From JAYFNU01 sp964460755 (GTDB lineage Bacteria > Bacillota > Clostridia > Oscillospirales > Ruminococcaceae): 60,166 bases of DNA. Under the pieces are notes generated by a model. It ran no database searches. It was given only the letters and a program-made list of their open reading frames with translations, and was not told the DNA's origin. This document shows, one piece after another, positions 27,116 through 35,983 of the stretch; position 1 is the first letter of the stretch, and the number at the start of each line of letters is the position of its first letter. The translations under genes and the position numbers were made by a program. The stretch lies in contig CAYWQL010000009.1 of NCBI GenBank assembly GCA_964460755.1, forward strand, positions 1 to 60,166, read 5' to 3'.

Positions 27116-28006
27116 TTATTTCTTGCCGCCCTTCTCGGGCTTGCCGCCGCCTTCGGCTTCGGCACCCTCGCCCTCGGCGCCCGCACGTTTATCCTTTGCG
27201 CTGTAACGCTTTTTCTTGTACTCGGGGAGCATATTCATAAGCCTGTCGCGAATAAGGTTGGGGTTTTCGCCCGATTGAATGGCTTGAACGCCCTCGCTTA
27301 TTATCCTCTTGCAAAGAAACTCCTCATCGTGCCGCACGCGAAGCTTGTTCGAAATCGGGGAAAAGATTAGATTCGCGAGAAGCGAGCCGTAAAAGGTGGT
27401 AATCAGCGCGACCGCCATATTCGGTCCGACCGACTCAACGTCGGAAAGGCTTTTCATCATATTGATAAGTCCGATAAGGGTTCCTATCATACCGAATGCT
27501 GGTCCAAGCGCCGCGCCGTTGTCGTAGAAGGTTCGCTCCTGATAGTGTCGCTCGTCCATATCGTCGAGCCATGATTCCATTTGGATTTTGACCTTTTCGG
27601 GGTCGACCGAGTCGACAATCATCTGGATACTGTTTTTCATAAATGCGTCGTCTATTTCGGCGGCGTCCTCTTCAAGAGAAAGAAGACCGTTGATTCTCGC
27701 CTTTTTCGCAAGCTCGATAAGCTTGTCGATATATTTTTTCGGGTCGTACTGCTTAGGCATAAACAGAATCGACATATGCTTACCTATCTTGGTAAACTGC
27801 GACGCGGGAAACATTATCATAAGGGCGCCGAAGGTACCGCCGATAACTATCGCGACACTCGTCGGGTCCCAGAAGTTTTTGAGGTTAACAAAGCCGATAG
27901 AATATTCGCCCGTGTTGATATCCTTCGAAAGAATTATACCGACGAACATAAGCGCAACGGCAAGCGTCAAGCCCAAAATTGTCATAAGGTCAATTTTTCG
28001 TTTCAT
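27116..28006 (-). CDS. motA: MotA flagellar stator protein
   Basis: A 296-residue protein with four transmembrane helices (about 8-25, 45-65, 165-185, 195-215) and the cytoplasmic loop carrying charged residues that interact with FliG. The C-terminus has an extra low-complexity tail rich in Gly, Glu and Ala ending GGGKPEKGGKK, which is not typical. It lies 35 bp before motB. Confidence 0.95.
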   Translation of the reverse strand: MKRKIDLMTILGLTLAVALMFVGIILSKDINTGEYSIGFVNLKNFWDPTSVAIVIGGTFGALMIMFPASQFTKIGKHMSILFMPKQYDPKKYIDKLIELAKKARINGLLSLEEDAAEIDDAFMKNSIQMIVDSVDPEKVKIQMESWLDDMDERHYQERTFYDNGAALGPAFGMIGTLIGLINMMKSLSDVESVGPNMAVALITTFYGSLLANLIFSPISNKLRVRHDEEFLCKRIISEGVQAIQSGENPNLIRDRLMNMLPEYKKKRYSAKDKRAGAEGEGAEAEGGGKPEKGGKK

Positions 28007-28009
28007 TCC

Positions 28010-28246
28010 TTAACTCTGCCCTTCTTCATATTTGTCGCGGGTAACGACCTTTACGACGTCCTTCGTCGCCTTTCGATATTCCTGAATAAGTCTTATGACC
28101 TCGGTCATCGGCTCTTGAACGATGTATATGTTCTTGTTGACAAGACGTATAGTGGTGTCGGGTGTTTCTTCCATGGTTTCGATTAAATCCGAATTGAGGG
28201 CAAATTCCGCTCCGCTTAATTTCTTTAAAATAATCAAGTTTTCCAC
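28010..28246 (-). CDS. flbD: FlbD family flagellar protein
   Basis: A 78-residue protein of the FlbD (swarming-associated SwrD) family: IILKKLSGAEFALNSDLIET, TTIRLVNKNIYIVQE. In Bacillus the homologue raises motor torque. It sits between flgE and motA, as in other Firmicutes. RBS GGAGG lies upstream. Two strong stem-loops separate it from flgE. Confidence 0.93.
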   Translation of the reverse strand: MENLIILKKLSGAEFALNSDLIETMEETPDTTIRLVNKNIYIVQEPMTEVIRLIQEYRKATKDVVKVVTRDKYEEGQS

Positions 28247-28268
28247 CTCCGTCTTTTTTGGGCTTATT

Positions 28269-28327
28269 CCGCAGGAAAACGGAAAACGCTTTTTCCGCTT
28301 TCCTGCGGGGGCGGCGAGAGCCGCCCC
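28269..28327 (-). promoter_or_regulatory. Two tandem stem-loops between flgE and flbD
   Basis: One hairpin pairs CCGCAGGAAA with TTTCCTGCGG (28269-28308, with an inner CGG/CCG pair). The next is a perfect 8-bp stem GGGGCGGC-GAGA-GCCGCCCC (28308-28327). Neither is followed by a T-run on the minus strand. They may stabilise the abundant hook mRNA or reduce transcription into flbD-motA. Confidence 0.6.
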
Positions 28328-28337
28328 GCAGAATTAA

Positions 28338-30707
28338 TTATCTCTTAAGGTTTATAAGCTCTTCAAGCATTGTGTCCGACACCGTAATAATACGGGCGTT
28401 GGCCTGATAGCCGCGCTGGGTGGTAATCATTTCGGCAAACTCCGACGAAAGGTCGACGTTCGACATTTCAAGGGCGCTGCTCTTTAATGAGCCTGTTCCG
28501 TCGCTGCCCGGGTCGCAAAGCTTGGGCTCGCCCGAGTTCTGGCTCATGGAGTAGTAGTTGGTTCCGTTGAGCTGAAGTCCCGCGGGGTTCGCGAAGCTTG
28601 CAAGAGAAATCTTACCGACGACGATTGTGCCCTTTTCAGCGTGGGTAACCGAAACCGTACCGTCGGCTCCCAAGGCGATGTTCGTAAGCTCGTCGAGTGT
28701 AACAGCGCCGCCCGCCGTACCGCCCGTAAGACCGAACGAAACGCTCGAAAGACCCATTTCCCTTGATTTCTCCGAAGGGGTAACCGTAAGGGTTTCCGTT
28801 CCCGTCATGGCAGTCATTGAGCTTGTGCTGTCAAGCGTCAAGCCGGGATGCTGGGTTTGATACTCTTCGTTCATGGCCGCAAACCCGGGGTTTGTAACCT
28901 GAATATAATCTCCGTCGTCGCTCTTTAAGAGCACCGAGTTTGAGGTGGTTGTCGAATAGATTTGACCTGTGTAGTCCTTACCGCCCACCGAGAGGTTTAT
29001 CGTCCAGTAGGGGTTGGTCGCGTCGGCGGTATATTTCGCGGTAAAGTCACTGCTTGCCACCGTGCCGCTTCCCGAAAAGTCGCTGCTCGTTTTCATAAAG
29101 GTCATGCCGCCGCCGAAAACGCCGTCGTCCATGCCCGTTATTGAACCGGTTATTGTTCCGAAGTTTGTTCCCGTTATCTGCGCGCCTGTAAGGGGAGTTG
29201 TCTGCGCGGCCTGATAGGCGATTGCGCTGTATGTGTGCCAGCCCTTGCTTGAGTCAAGCGCGGTATGTATTTCAGTATCGGTCGCAGTATCGGCTAAGCA
29301 AAGGTTCTTCTTTATTGTTGCCTTGTCGGGGACCTCCAGGCTTATTGTAGAGCCGTCGGGACCCGTGAGGGTGGACGTTCCGTTGTAGGTAAGCGTGCCG
29401 GTATAGTTCTTTCCGCCTACCGCGACGGTGAGCCCGAAGCCTGTTCCGTCGGTTGACATAGCGCCGACGGTAAAGGTCATATTGCCCGAGGAGGGGAAGG
29501 TTTCGCTCATACCCGTGATTTTAACTCCGCCGAGGAAGAACTGACCGTGATTGACCGTCGCTGTCTGGGGGGTAGTAACAGCGGCTGCAAGCACCGTGTC
29601 AAGTCCCGTGTCTTTAACATTGAGGGTAATCGAGCCGGTTTCCGCCGCGTTCTTTAATACGACCGAGCTGCCCGCCGCAGCGTTTTTGCTGACCTTGCCG
29701 GTATAGGTAACGCCTTCAACCGTCGCGGAGATGTCGTACATTGTTGAATCCGCCGCGTCAACTGTCGTGGTGAAGTTGAACGCCGCGTCAGCGGTTATTG
29801 TGTTGGAGGGGTCAAAATTACCAAGCTCTAACTTTCCGCCGAAGAAGGTTGACGGGTCGCCGACCGTAAGCGACGGCTTAACCGCGTCGCCGGAGCCTGT
29901 GAAGGTTCCGTTGCTCGCTTCAACGCCGAACTTGTTTTCGGTCGCGGTTATGGTGAAGGTTCCCGCCGCCGTTTCAACGCCGTTGTTGGCTTCGCGGATA
30001 GCCTGGTTGATAACCTTGTTGAGCTCGGTCATCGAGTTGAACTGCTCGCTGTCGTTAAGAACGACTGTTATCGCGCCCGTTGTGGCTATGGTCGCCGTCG
30101 CTTTAAGTCCAGCGGGAAGCGCCGAGCTTGAGCCGATTGAGAGCGAGACGTTGCCGTACTTTGTCGGGTTCGAGGTGGAAATCGTGTAATTAATTCCGTT
30201 AATCGCCTCTGTGGTCGACGAGGTTCTCGGGTCGACCGCGCTGACGTTGTCAAGGCGAATTTTTTGGGTGCTCGGCGTTCCGTCGGCGCTCGTCGTACCT
30301 AAAACGAAGTTACCGTTTATATCGACGAGGTATCCGTTGGAGTCGTAATCGAGCAAGCCCGCTTTGGTGTAAAAGATGTTGCCGTCGGGGTCCATGACCT
30401 GTAAAAAGCCCTCGCCCGTTATGGCGACGTCAAGCCCGAAGCCCGTGTTCTGCATACTCGACTGGGTCATCTGGGTTTGAACCGCCGAAAGAGACGAGCC
30501 GTAGCCGACCGCGGAGGGGTTCGTACCGCCTCGGCTTGCCGTGCCGCCCGACGCGCTCTTTACCGTTTGGTAATAGATATCGCTGAAAATTGCACGCTGA
30601 GACTTGTAACCATAGGTGTTGACGTTAGCGATGTTGTTTCCGATAACGTCCATCTTGGTCTGGTGGGCTTTTAGACCCGCCACGCCTGAAAACATAGCTC
30701 TGTTCAT
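28338..30707 (-). CDS. flgE: FlgE flagellar hook protein, enlarged
   Basis: A 789-residue hook protein, roughly twice the usual ~400. The N-terminal rod-type motif is MDVIGNNIANVNTYGYK (19-35), the D1 region has FGLDVAITGEGFLQV, and the C-terminus ends with SSEFAEMITTQRGYQANAR. The middle (about 290-610) holds three related beta-rich modules of 70-90 residues, each with a V-G-x-x-Y-TG motif (VEGVTYTGK at 330, VGGKNYTGT at 430, VGGKDYTGQ at 574) followed by V-L-x-x-x-x-G. They probably form surface domains on the hook. It is followed by strong hairpins. Confidence 0.95.
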   Translation of the reverse strand: MNRAMFSGVAGLKAHQTKMDVIGNNIANVNTYGYKSQRAIFSDIYYQTVKSASGGTASRGGTNPSAVGYGSSLSAVQTQMTQSSMQNTGFGLDVAITGEGFLQVMDPDGNIFYTKAGLLDYDSNGYLVDINGNFVLGTTSADGTPSTQKIRLDNVSAVDPRTSSTTEAINGINYTISTSNPTKYGNVSLSIGSSSALPAGLKATATIATTGAITVVLNDSEQFNSMTELNKVINQAIREANNGVETAAGTFTITATENKFGVEASNGTFTGSGDAVKPSLTVGDPSTFFGGKLELGNFDPSNTITADAAFNFTTTVDAADSTMYDISATVEGVTYTGKVSKNAAAGSSVVLKNAAETGSITLNVKDTGLDTVLAAAVTTPQTATVNHGQFFLGGVKITGMSETFPSSGNMTFTVGAMSTDGTGFGLTVAVGGKNYTGTLTYNGTSTLTGPDGSTISLEVPDKATIKKNLCLADTATDTEIHTALDSSKGWHTYSAIAYQAAQTTPLTGAQITGTNFGTITGSITGMDDGVFGGGMTFMKTSSDFSGSGTVASSDFTAKYTADATNPYWTINLSVGGKDYTGQIYSTTTSNSVLLKSDDGDYIQVTNPGFAAMNEEYQTQHPGLTLDSTSSMTAMTGTETLTVTPSEKSREMGLSSVSFGLTGGTAGGAVTLDELTNIALGADGTVSVTHAEKGTIVVGKISLASFANPAGLQLNGTNYYSMSQNSGEPKLCDPGSDGTGSLKSSALEMSNVDLSSEFAEMITTQRGYQANARIITVSDTMLEELINLKR

Positions 30708-30788
30708 AATTACTCCTTATGATTTTTGAACTGCGCTCGCGCCCTTCAATCAGTCGGGGCGCGAAAAAGCCTCCTCATAAGGTCCGGC

Positions 30789-31193
30789 CTATACTATCAC
30801 AGTTCCGTCAATGTTTGTGAAAACCTTTCCCGAAAGGTCGTTGCTGTCAACGGTCGTGATAACCGTGTTGTTCTTCACGTTCACGAGAAATGCGGTTTGT
30901 CCGATAAGGATTAGCGGCTCTTCAAGATTTTTTTCCTCCGCGAGCTTAACCCCTTTATTAAGTCTTTCAAGACTTTCGTCTGTAAGCTCAATATTGTGGT
31001 CGACGGCGCGTTTTACGGCGTGCTGCGAGAAATTGACGTCGCTTGTCTTTTCAATTTTCTCCTCAAGTATCGCCTTAAACGAGCTTTTCTCGTTTCCGCT
31101 TTCCTTTTCGTTCGTGTTTACCGAAGGAACGTTAGCTTCACGAACGTTTCCCGTAACGACCGGGGAAAAGAACTTTAGGCGCATATCATCCAT
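30789..31193 (-). CDS. TIGR02530-family flagellar operon protein
   Basis: A 134-residue protein. The conserved part is the C-terminal half: FSQHAVKRAVDHNIELTDE, LNKGVKLAEEKNLEEPLILI, FLVNVKNNTVITTVD. The N-terminus is variable. The family lies between flgD and flgE in Firmicutes, exactly as here, and has no established function. RBS AAGGAG precedes the ATG. Assignment rests on similarity and position. Confidence 0.85.
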   Translation of the reverse strand: MDDMRLKFFSPVVTGNVREANVPSVNTNEKESGNEKSSFKAILEEKIEKTSDVNFSQHAVKRAVDHNIELTDESLERLNKGVKLAEEKNLEEPLILIGQTAFLVNVKNNTVITTVDSNDLSGKVFTNIDGTVIV

Positions 31194-31210
31194 GATAATC
31201 GCTCCTTTTC

Positions 31211-31966
31211 TTAAAATGTTGTGGTTGCTTTAACCGGGTTGAATACCGATTGGTTTCCGTTTGCGTCGGTAACAACGACGTTGAAATAATAGCTCGTGTT
31301 TGCTTCAAGTCCCGACACCGTTTGCGCCGTAACTCCCGTCTGGTTCGAATAACCCGCGAGCGTTCCGCCCGTAACCTTTTCGACCGTATCGAAGGAGCTG
31401 TCGGTTGAATAATAAACCGAGTATTTAAGTCCCGCCTGTTCCGCCGTGTCCTCTGTAGGAACCTCCCATGTAAGCGATACGCTGTCAGCTGTTTTGCTTG
31501 CCGCCGACAGATTAAAGTTCTTCGGGTCTACTGTCGAAGCCGACGAACCGGCGCCCGTTCCCGCGCCAATCTGCATAATTTGGTCGAGGGTGTAGGTCTT
31601 TCCGCCGATGTAAAGAACATATTCGTCGTCGACGAGCGAAATCTTCTGAACCGTGCCCGTTGTGGTATCAAGACCACCGCTTACGTTGTACCTTGACGCT
31701 GTTACTGTTTTTCCGACAAGACCCGCGGCATATAACGTTTTCGAATAGGACGCCATATCCTGCATAGCCTGAAGATTTGCAAAGGTCGCCATCTGAGATA
31801 TCATCTCGCTGTTGTCAACGGGATTTGTGAAATCCTGATTTTGAAGCTCCTTAATCATCAGATTAATGAAATCCGACTGGTCCATTGTCGCGTTGTCCGT
31901 TTTGTCGGTAAAAACCACGTCGTATTGATTGGATTGCCCTAAAACGCGGTCTACTGATGAACTCAT
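31211..31966 (-). CDS. flgD: FlgD hook-capping protein
   Basis: A 251-residue protein. The conserved N-terminal segment is MDQSDFINLMIKELQNQDFTNP, followed by DNSEMISQMATFANLQAM. The C-terminal part contains a fibronectin type III-like module (VSLTWEVPTEDTAEQAGLKY to YFNVVVTDANGN). It caps the growing hook. The ATG at 31966 with AAAGGAGGAAAC upstream is preferred; it begins 18 bp after fliK ends. Confidence 0.93.
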   Translation of the reverse strand: MSSSVDRVLGQSNQYDVVFTDKTDNATMDQSDFINLMIKELQNQDFTNPVDNSEMISQMATFANLQAMQDMASYSKTLYAAGLVGKTVTASRYNVSGGLDTTTGTVQKISLVDDEYVLYIGGKTYTLDQIMQIGAGTGAGSSASTVDPKNFNLSAASKTADSVSLTWEVPTEDTAEQAGLKYSVYYSTDSSFDTVEKVTGGTLAGYSNQTGVTAQTVSGLEANTSYYFNVVVTDANGNQSVFNPVKATTTF

Positions 31967-31983
31967 TTTGTTTCCTCCTTTCA

Positions 31984-33216
31984 TCAGACGTAGGTATCAA
32001 GTTCCCTTGCGAGCGATACCCGTGCTTCCTGTTGTCCTGCGACCAAGCTGTCGATTAATTCTCCGTTGAGGTTAAACGACCTTGCCGTGCCGCCGTGCTG
32101 TGAATAAAATGCGCGCTGTTGATTTTCAAACTGCTGTTGCTGTGAGAACATATTGAACTGCTGGCTCAATTCCGACTGACTTGCCGCCTCGGTTCTGTGG
32201 GTTGCCTCGTGAACCTCGACCTGCATTGGCTTTACCGCCTCGCGAAGCATTGAGATGTCGTCGTTTATCTTCTTCGCCGTTGACGCGCTTTCGGTCACGA
32301 TGTCAAGCACGGTCTTTCCGTCCTTTTCAATCATTCGAACGGTGATTTCGCCAAGCGACTCGGGTTTAAGCTTCATAACGAATTCCTTTTTGCCAAGCGC
32401 AAGGTTTTCTTCAATGCCGTCCTTGACCTGCTCCGCAGGCTTTGGATTAGCCGCGCTCTTCGCTTCGCTCGTCGCCTTAAGCTCCTTGGGGAAGACGTCA
32501 GCTTCCGTCTTGCCTGTCGACGTATCCGCTAAGACCTCGGTTTTTGTCTCCTGCTTTTTCTCGCCGCCGCCGAGCGTTTCAATTTCTTCCTTCGGCCGCG
32601 CGTCAAGATTCTGCTTGACCTCGTCAATCGTCGTTCTGAACTGACGCTCCGCTAAAAGTGCGTTTATTTCGCCGTCGCTTTTGCTTTGCGCGCTTTCGGT
32701 ATACTCGGCTTTGAGTATGGGAATCGAGAATTTGTCGTTTATGCTCTCGTTGGGCTGTGCGGTTGTTTTTGTCGCCGTCGCTAAGTCTGTAAGCTGACTT
32801 GCAAGCTCGCTCGTAACCGTTTCCTTCGGAAGGTTTTTCAGAAGAGCTAAAATATCAATTCCGCCCTGCTGTCCGCCCGTGTCTTTAATTATCGAGGAAA
32901 TTAGGTCGACCGTGCTCTGCTCGCCGTCCTGCTCCTTTCCAAGCAGCTGCATTATATCAACAGGAAGTATTTCGGGGTTTTGGAGCATCATTCCGGCAAA
33001 GCTCTGCATAAGGTTTGTGTCCTCTTCCTTCGTTGAGCCGTTGCCAAGAAGCATACCCTCGAGTCCTTCGGTATTTTCGGAAACGCCGTCAATCAGGTTT
33101 TGTATGAGCATCAAAAAGATGTCACCCGAGCCCTGCTGCGACAATGCCTTGCTTACCGAACGCCCGCTCTGAAGCTGTGATACGTTTTCAACCGCAAGTT
33201 TTGTTACTGCCTCCAC
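31984..33216 (-). CDS. fliK: FliK hook-length control protein
   Basis: A 410-residue protein with a low-complexity N-terminal ruler region rich in Q, E, K and T and a C-terminal FliK domain (about 275-370: MKLKPESLGEITVRM, KINDDISMLREAVKP) ending in glutamine-rich sequence. It measures hook length and triggers the FlhB substrate switch. It lies upstream of flgD in the standard order. Confidence 0.9.
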   Translation of the reverse strand: MEAVTKLAVENVSQLQSGRSVSKALSQQGSGDIFLMLIQNLIDGVSENTEGLEGMLLGNGSTKEEDTNLMQSFAGMMLQNPEILPVDIMQLLGKEQDGEQSTVDLISSIIKDTGGQQGGIDILALLKNLPKETVTSELASQLTDLATATKTTAQPNESINDKFSIPILKAEYTESAQSKSDGEINALLAERQFRTTIDEVKQNLDARPKEEIETLGGGEKKQETKTEVLADTSTGKTEADVFPKELKATSEAKSAANPKPAEQVKDGIEENLALGKKEFVMKLKPESLGEITVRMIEKDGKTVLDIVTESASTAKKINDDISMLREAVKPMQVEVHEATHRTEAASQSELSQQFNMFSQQQQFENQQRAFYSQHGGTARSFNLNGELIDSLVAGQQEARVSLARELDTYV

Positions 33217-33281
33217 TTTCTTTCACCTCCCTTCACGATGAAGTTATATCTCATCGGGCTTTCGCCCTGTTGAGAGCTCCT

Positions 33282-33740
33282 TTAGGTGGCGGCTGCGTCG
33301 CTGTCCTTGCGAACCAGCTTTGAGGTTATCTGCTCGTTTATTTCGGTTTCGTTCTCCTTGTTTACCTCGTGCCGATATTCCTCAAGCTGTTTTTCTTCCA
33401 ACTTATCAAGTCCCGAAACTTCTTGGGATGCGCTTATTACGATTTCTCTTTGTTTTTGAACCTCCTCTTCGGCTTTTTTTAGCTCTATATTTAGCTCTTC
33501 AAGCTGTTTCGCGGTGTTCTCCATGTAAAAGTTGTGGCTCTGGAGCTCCGCGGGGCTTATCGTTGCTTTGGCAAGAAATACGCGATTTTTTCCTTCTCGA
33601 AATTCCCTTAATTCTTGTATTTTTTTTTCTATATTGTCTCTTATTATTTGTAAATTGTATAATGTATTTTTTTCTGTGTTGAGGACTTGGGTTTTGTAAC
33701 CCCTCATCCTGTCCAAAGAAAAAACAAAAGCCTTGGACAT
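33282..33740 (-). CDS. fliJ: FliJ flagellar export protein
   Basis: A 152-residue, almost fully helical protein predicted to form a coiled coil (LYNLQIIRDNIEKKIQELREF, ENTAKQLEELNIELKKAEEE). This matches the FliJ family, which acts with the FliI ATPase as the stalk of the export motor. Sequence conservation is low as usual; the call rests on shape and on the position between fliI and fliK. Confidence 0.87.
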   Translation of the reverse strand: MSKAFVFSLDRMRGYKTQVLNTEKNTLYNLQIIRDNIEKKIQELREFREGKNRVFLAKATISPAELQSHNFYMENTAKQLEELNIELKKAEEEVQKQREIVISASQEVSGLDKLEEKQLEEYRHEVNKENETEINEQITSKLVRKDSDAAAT

Positions 33741-33766
33741 AGCCTAATTTCTCCTTACGCGAGCCG

Positions 33767-35077
33767 TCAGACAATCGTTTGTTTGAGCAGCTCCTTCGTC
33801 TCGTCAAAATAAAACGCTTCGCCCACCTTTTGGGTTAGAAAACGGTTTATCCTATCCATATGGTCGACGGCGTTGTCAAGCGTCGCGTTTCCTCCTCGCT
33901 TATAGGCGCCAATCGAAATAAGGTCCTCGTTATCCTTATACACCGACATCATATTTCTCAGTCCATTCGCCGCCGCCTTTTGGTCGTCGGTGACGATGTC
34001 GTTCATAAGACGGCTTACGCTGGCAAGTATATCTATGGCAGGATAGTGATTTTTCGCCGCGATTTTTCGCGACAAAACGATATGTCCGTCGATGATACTT
34101 CGCACGGTATCCGAAATCGGCTCGTTGGTGTCGTCACCCTCGACGAGAACCGTATATATGCCCGTTATCGAGCCCTTTTCGAAGTTGCCCGACCGCTCAA
34201 GAAGCTTTGGGAGCGCCGAATAAATGGAGGGGGTATAGCCGCGCGCGATAGGGGCTTCACCTGTGCTTAAGCCGACCTCGCGCTGTGCTATGGCGAAACG
34301 GGTAAGCGAGTCCATCATAAGAAGAACGTCCTTGCCCTGCTCTTGAAAATATTCCGCGATTGCCGTCGCGGTCTGCGCGCATTTAAGACGCATAATCGCG
34401 GGCTGGTCTGAGGTCGCGACCACAAGCACCGAGCGTTTTCTCCCCTCGACGCCCAAATCCTTGTTTATAAATTCGACAACCTCGCGTCCACGTTCGCCGA
34501 CAAGCGCGATGACGTTTACATCCGCAATAACGTTTCGCGCTATCATGCCCATAAGGGTGCTTTTGCCCACGCCGCTTCCCGCGAAAATCCCCATTCTCTG
34601 CCCTTTTCCAACCGTAAGAAGCCCGTCGATTGGCTTAATTCCAAGGGTCATAACCTCGGATATAGGGGGGCGCTCCATAGGATTAACAGGGTTTCCATTA
34701 ATGGAAATCTGCGTGGTCTCTTTTATTTTCGGTCCGTTGTCAATCGGGTTTCCGAGCGCGTTTACCGTCCGCCCGACAAGCTCGTCGCTTACCGAAATCG
34801 TAAGCTTTTCCCCCGTATTGATGACCGCGCAGCCGTATCCTATTCCGTCAATTTCCTGATAGGGCATAAGATAGGCTTTATTTTCAGAAATGCCGACAAC
34901 CTCGGCGGTCACCGTCGCACCGTCAGCAAGGTAAACCTTGCAGATGTCGCCGATGCTGCAAATCAGACCCGTCGCTTCTATCGTCATTCCGATTATCTTG
35001 CTGATTTTGCCTTCGTGCGAGCGAAGGTCGGACATACGAAGGACGTCGTAATATTTGGACATATCCAAACTAACCAT
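33767..35077 (-). CDS. fliI: FliI flagellar export ATPase
   Basis: A 436-residue ATPase related to F1-beta. Walker A GSGVGKST is at 167-174, followed by LVGERGREVVEF, the Walker B region VLLMMDSLTRFA and GYTPSIYSALPKLLERSG. It powers and organises loading of export substrates. The ATG at 35077 is 13 bases from an AGGAG, a long spacing, so a slightly later start (Met6) is possible. Confidence 0.96.
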   Translation of the reverse strand: MVSLDMSKYYDVLRMSDLRSHEGKISKIIGMTIEATGLICSIGDICKVYLADGATVTAEVVGISENKAYLMPYQEIDGIGYGCAVINTGEKLTISVSDELVGRTVNALGNPIDNGPKIKETTQISINGNPVNPMERPPISEVMTLGIKPIDGLLTVGKGQRMGIFAGSGVGKSTLMGMIARNVIADVNVIALVGERGREVVEFINKDLGVEGRKRSVLVVATSDQPAIMRLKCAQTATAIAEYFQEQGKDVLLMMDSLTRFAIAQREVGLSTGEAPIARGYTPSIYSALPKLLERSGNFEKGSITGIYTVLVEGDDTNEPISDTVRSIIDGHIVLSRKIAAKNHYPAIDILASVSRLMNDIVTDDQKAAANGLRNMMSVYKDNEDLISIGAYKRGGNATLDNAVDHMDRINRFLTQKVGEAFYFDETKELLKQTIV

Positions 35078-35104
35078 ATCGTCCGCTTCACTCCTTAATA
35101 ACCG

Positions 35105-35983
35105 CTATTCGTCCTCTTCCTCGGCGCTTTCAAACGCAACGCGAAGATTTTCCGCTTGGGTCGAAATCGACGCGTCAACCGTTCCCTGCTCGCCGCTCAC
35201 CCGAACGGTGTCGTCGGGGCTCGCCGTCGGCACGACCTCCATACGGCAATAATCGTCGGCGTTTTTCAGCTCCTCCTTGAGGGTGTCTACAAGTCCGACA
35301 AGGTGCTCGGAAATTTCAACCTTTAACCAAGCTGAACCCTTTGACGCGTTGACGGTCTGCATAACAAGACGGTTGAGGGTAAGGTCGTCCTCTTCGATTC
35401 TCGAAATAATCATCTTCTGAGCTATTTCTATTGCAAGATACTTCAGCTCGCGCTCATATTTCTCGAAATAGTCGACCTGCATACCGACCATAAGGTCAAG
35501 CTGCTCGTTAACATTCTTGATGCATTTATCTATATCCGCTTTCTTTTTGCGTAAAGCGTCATAGTAGGCTTTGTTTGCGGCGTCCGATTTCAACGCCTCG
35601 ATTTCAGGACGGTATATTTCCTCAAGCTCCTCGGGGGTAAACCGAATCATTTCCTCGATTTCCTCCTCGGAAATCGGCTCCGGCTCGGGCTCGACGATTT
35701 GGGGCTCCTGTGCCGTTACAATTTCCTCATCGAAAACCGTCTGCGGCTCCTCGACGGGCGCATATTGCTCGACCGTCTGCTCCGGCTCGACCGTTTCGGC
35801 ACTGTCAATATAGGCTTTTTCCGCGTCCTCGACAGAACCGAACTGCTCGGGAACGAAGGGCCTTATCTCGTCGTTTTGCTCCTCAGACGCGTCCTGCGGC
35901 AAAATTTCGTCCCAGTTCACGTCGGGAATCTGAACCTTGTCGTCCGAAAGGATAAATTGAGCGCCTCTAAAAATATCAGGCAA
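35105..35983 (-). CDS. fliH: FliH flagellar export regulator
   Basis: A 292-residue protein. Residues 10-120 are acidic and low complexity (E, P, V repeats), 120-170 is helical, and the C-terminal ~120 residues match FliH (YERELKYLAIEIAQKMIISRIEEDDLTL region). It binds and inhibits FliI. Start is TTG at 35981-35983, overlapping the end of fliG by 8 bp, with GGAGGAGGGG upstream. The long acidic N-terminal stretch is larger than in most FliH. Confidence 0.88.
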   Translation of the reverse strand: MPDIFRGAQFILSDDKVQIPDVNWDEILPQDASEEQNDEIRPFVPEQFGSVEDAEKAYIDSAETVEPEQTVEQYAPVEEPQTVFDEEIVTAQEPQIVEPEPEPISEEEIEEMIRFTPEELEEIYRPEIEALKSDAANKAYYDALRKKKADIDKCIKNVNEQLDLMVGMQVDYFEKYERELKYLAIEIAQKMIISRIEEDDLTLNRLVMQTVNASKGSAWLKVEISEHLVGLVDTLKEELKNADDYCRMEVVPTASPDDTVRVSGEQGTVDASISTQAENLRVAFESAEEEDE

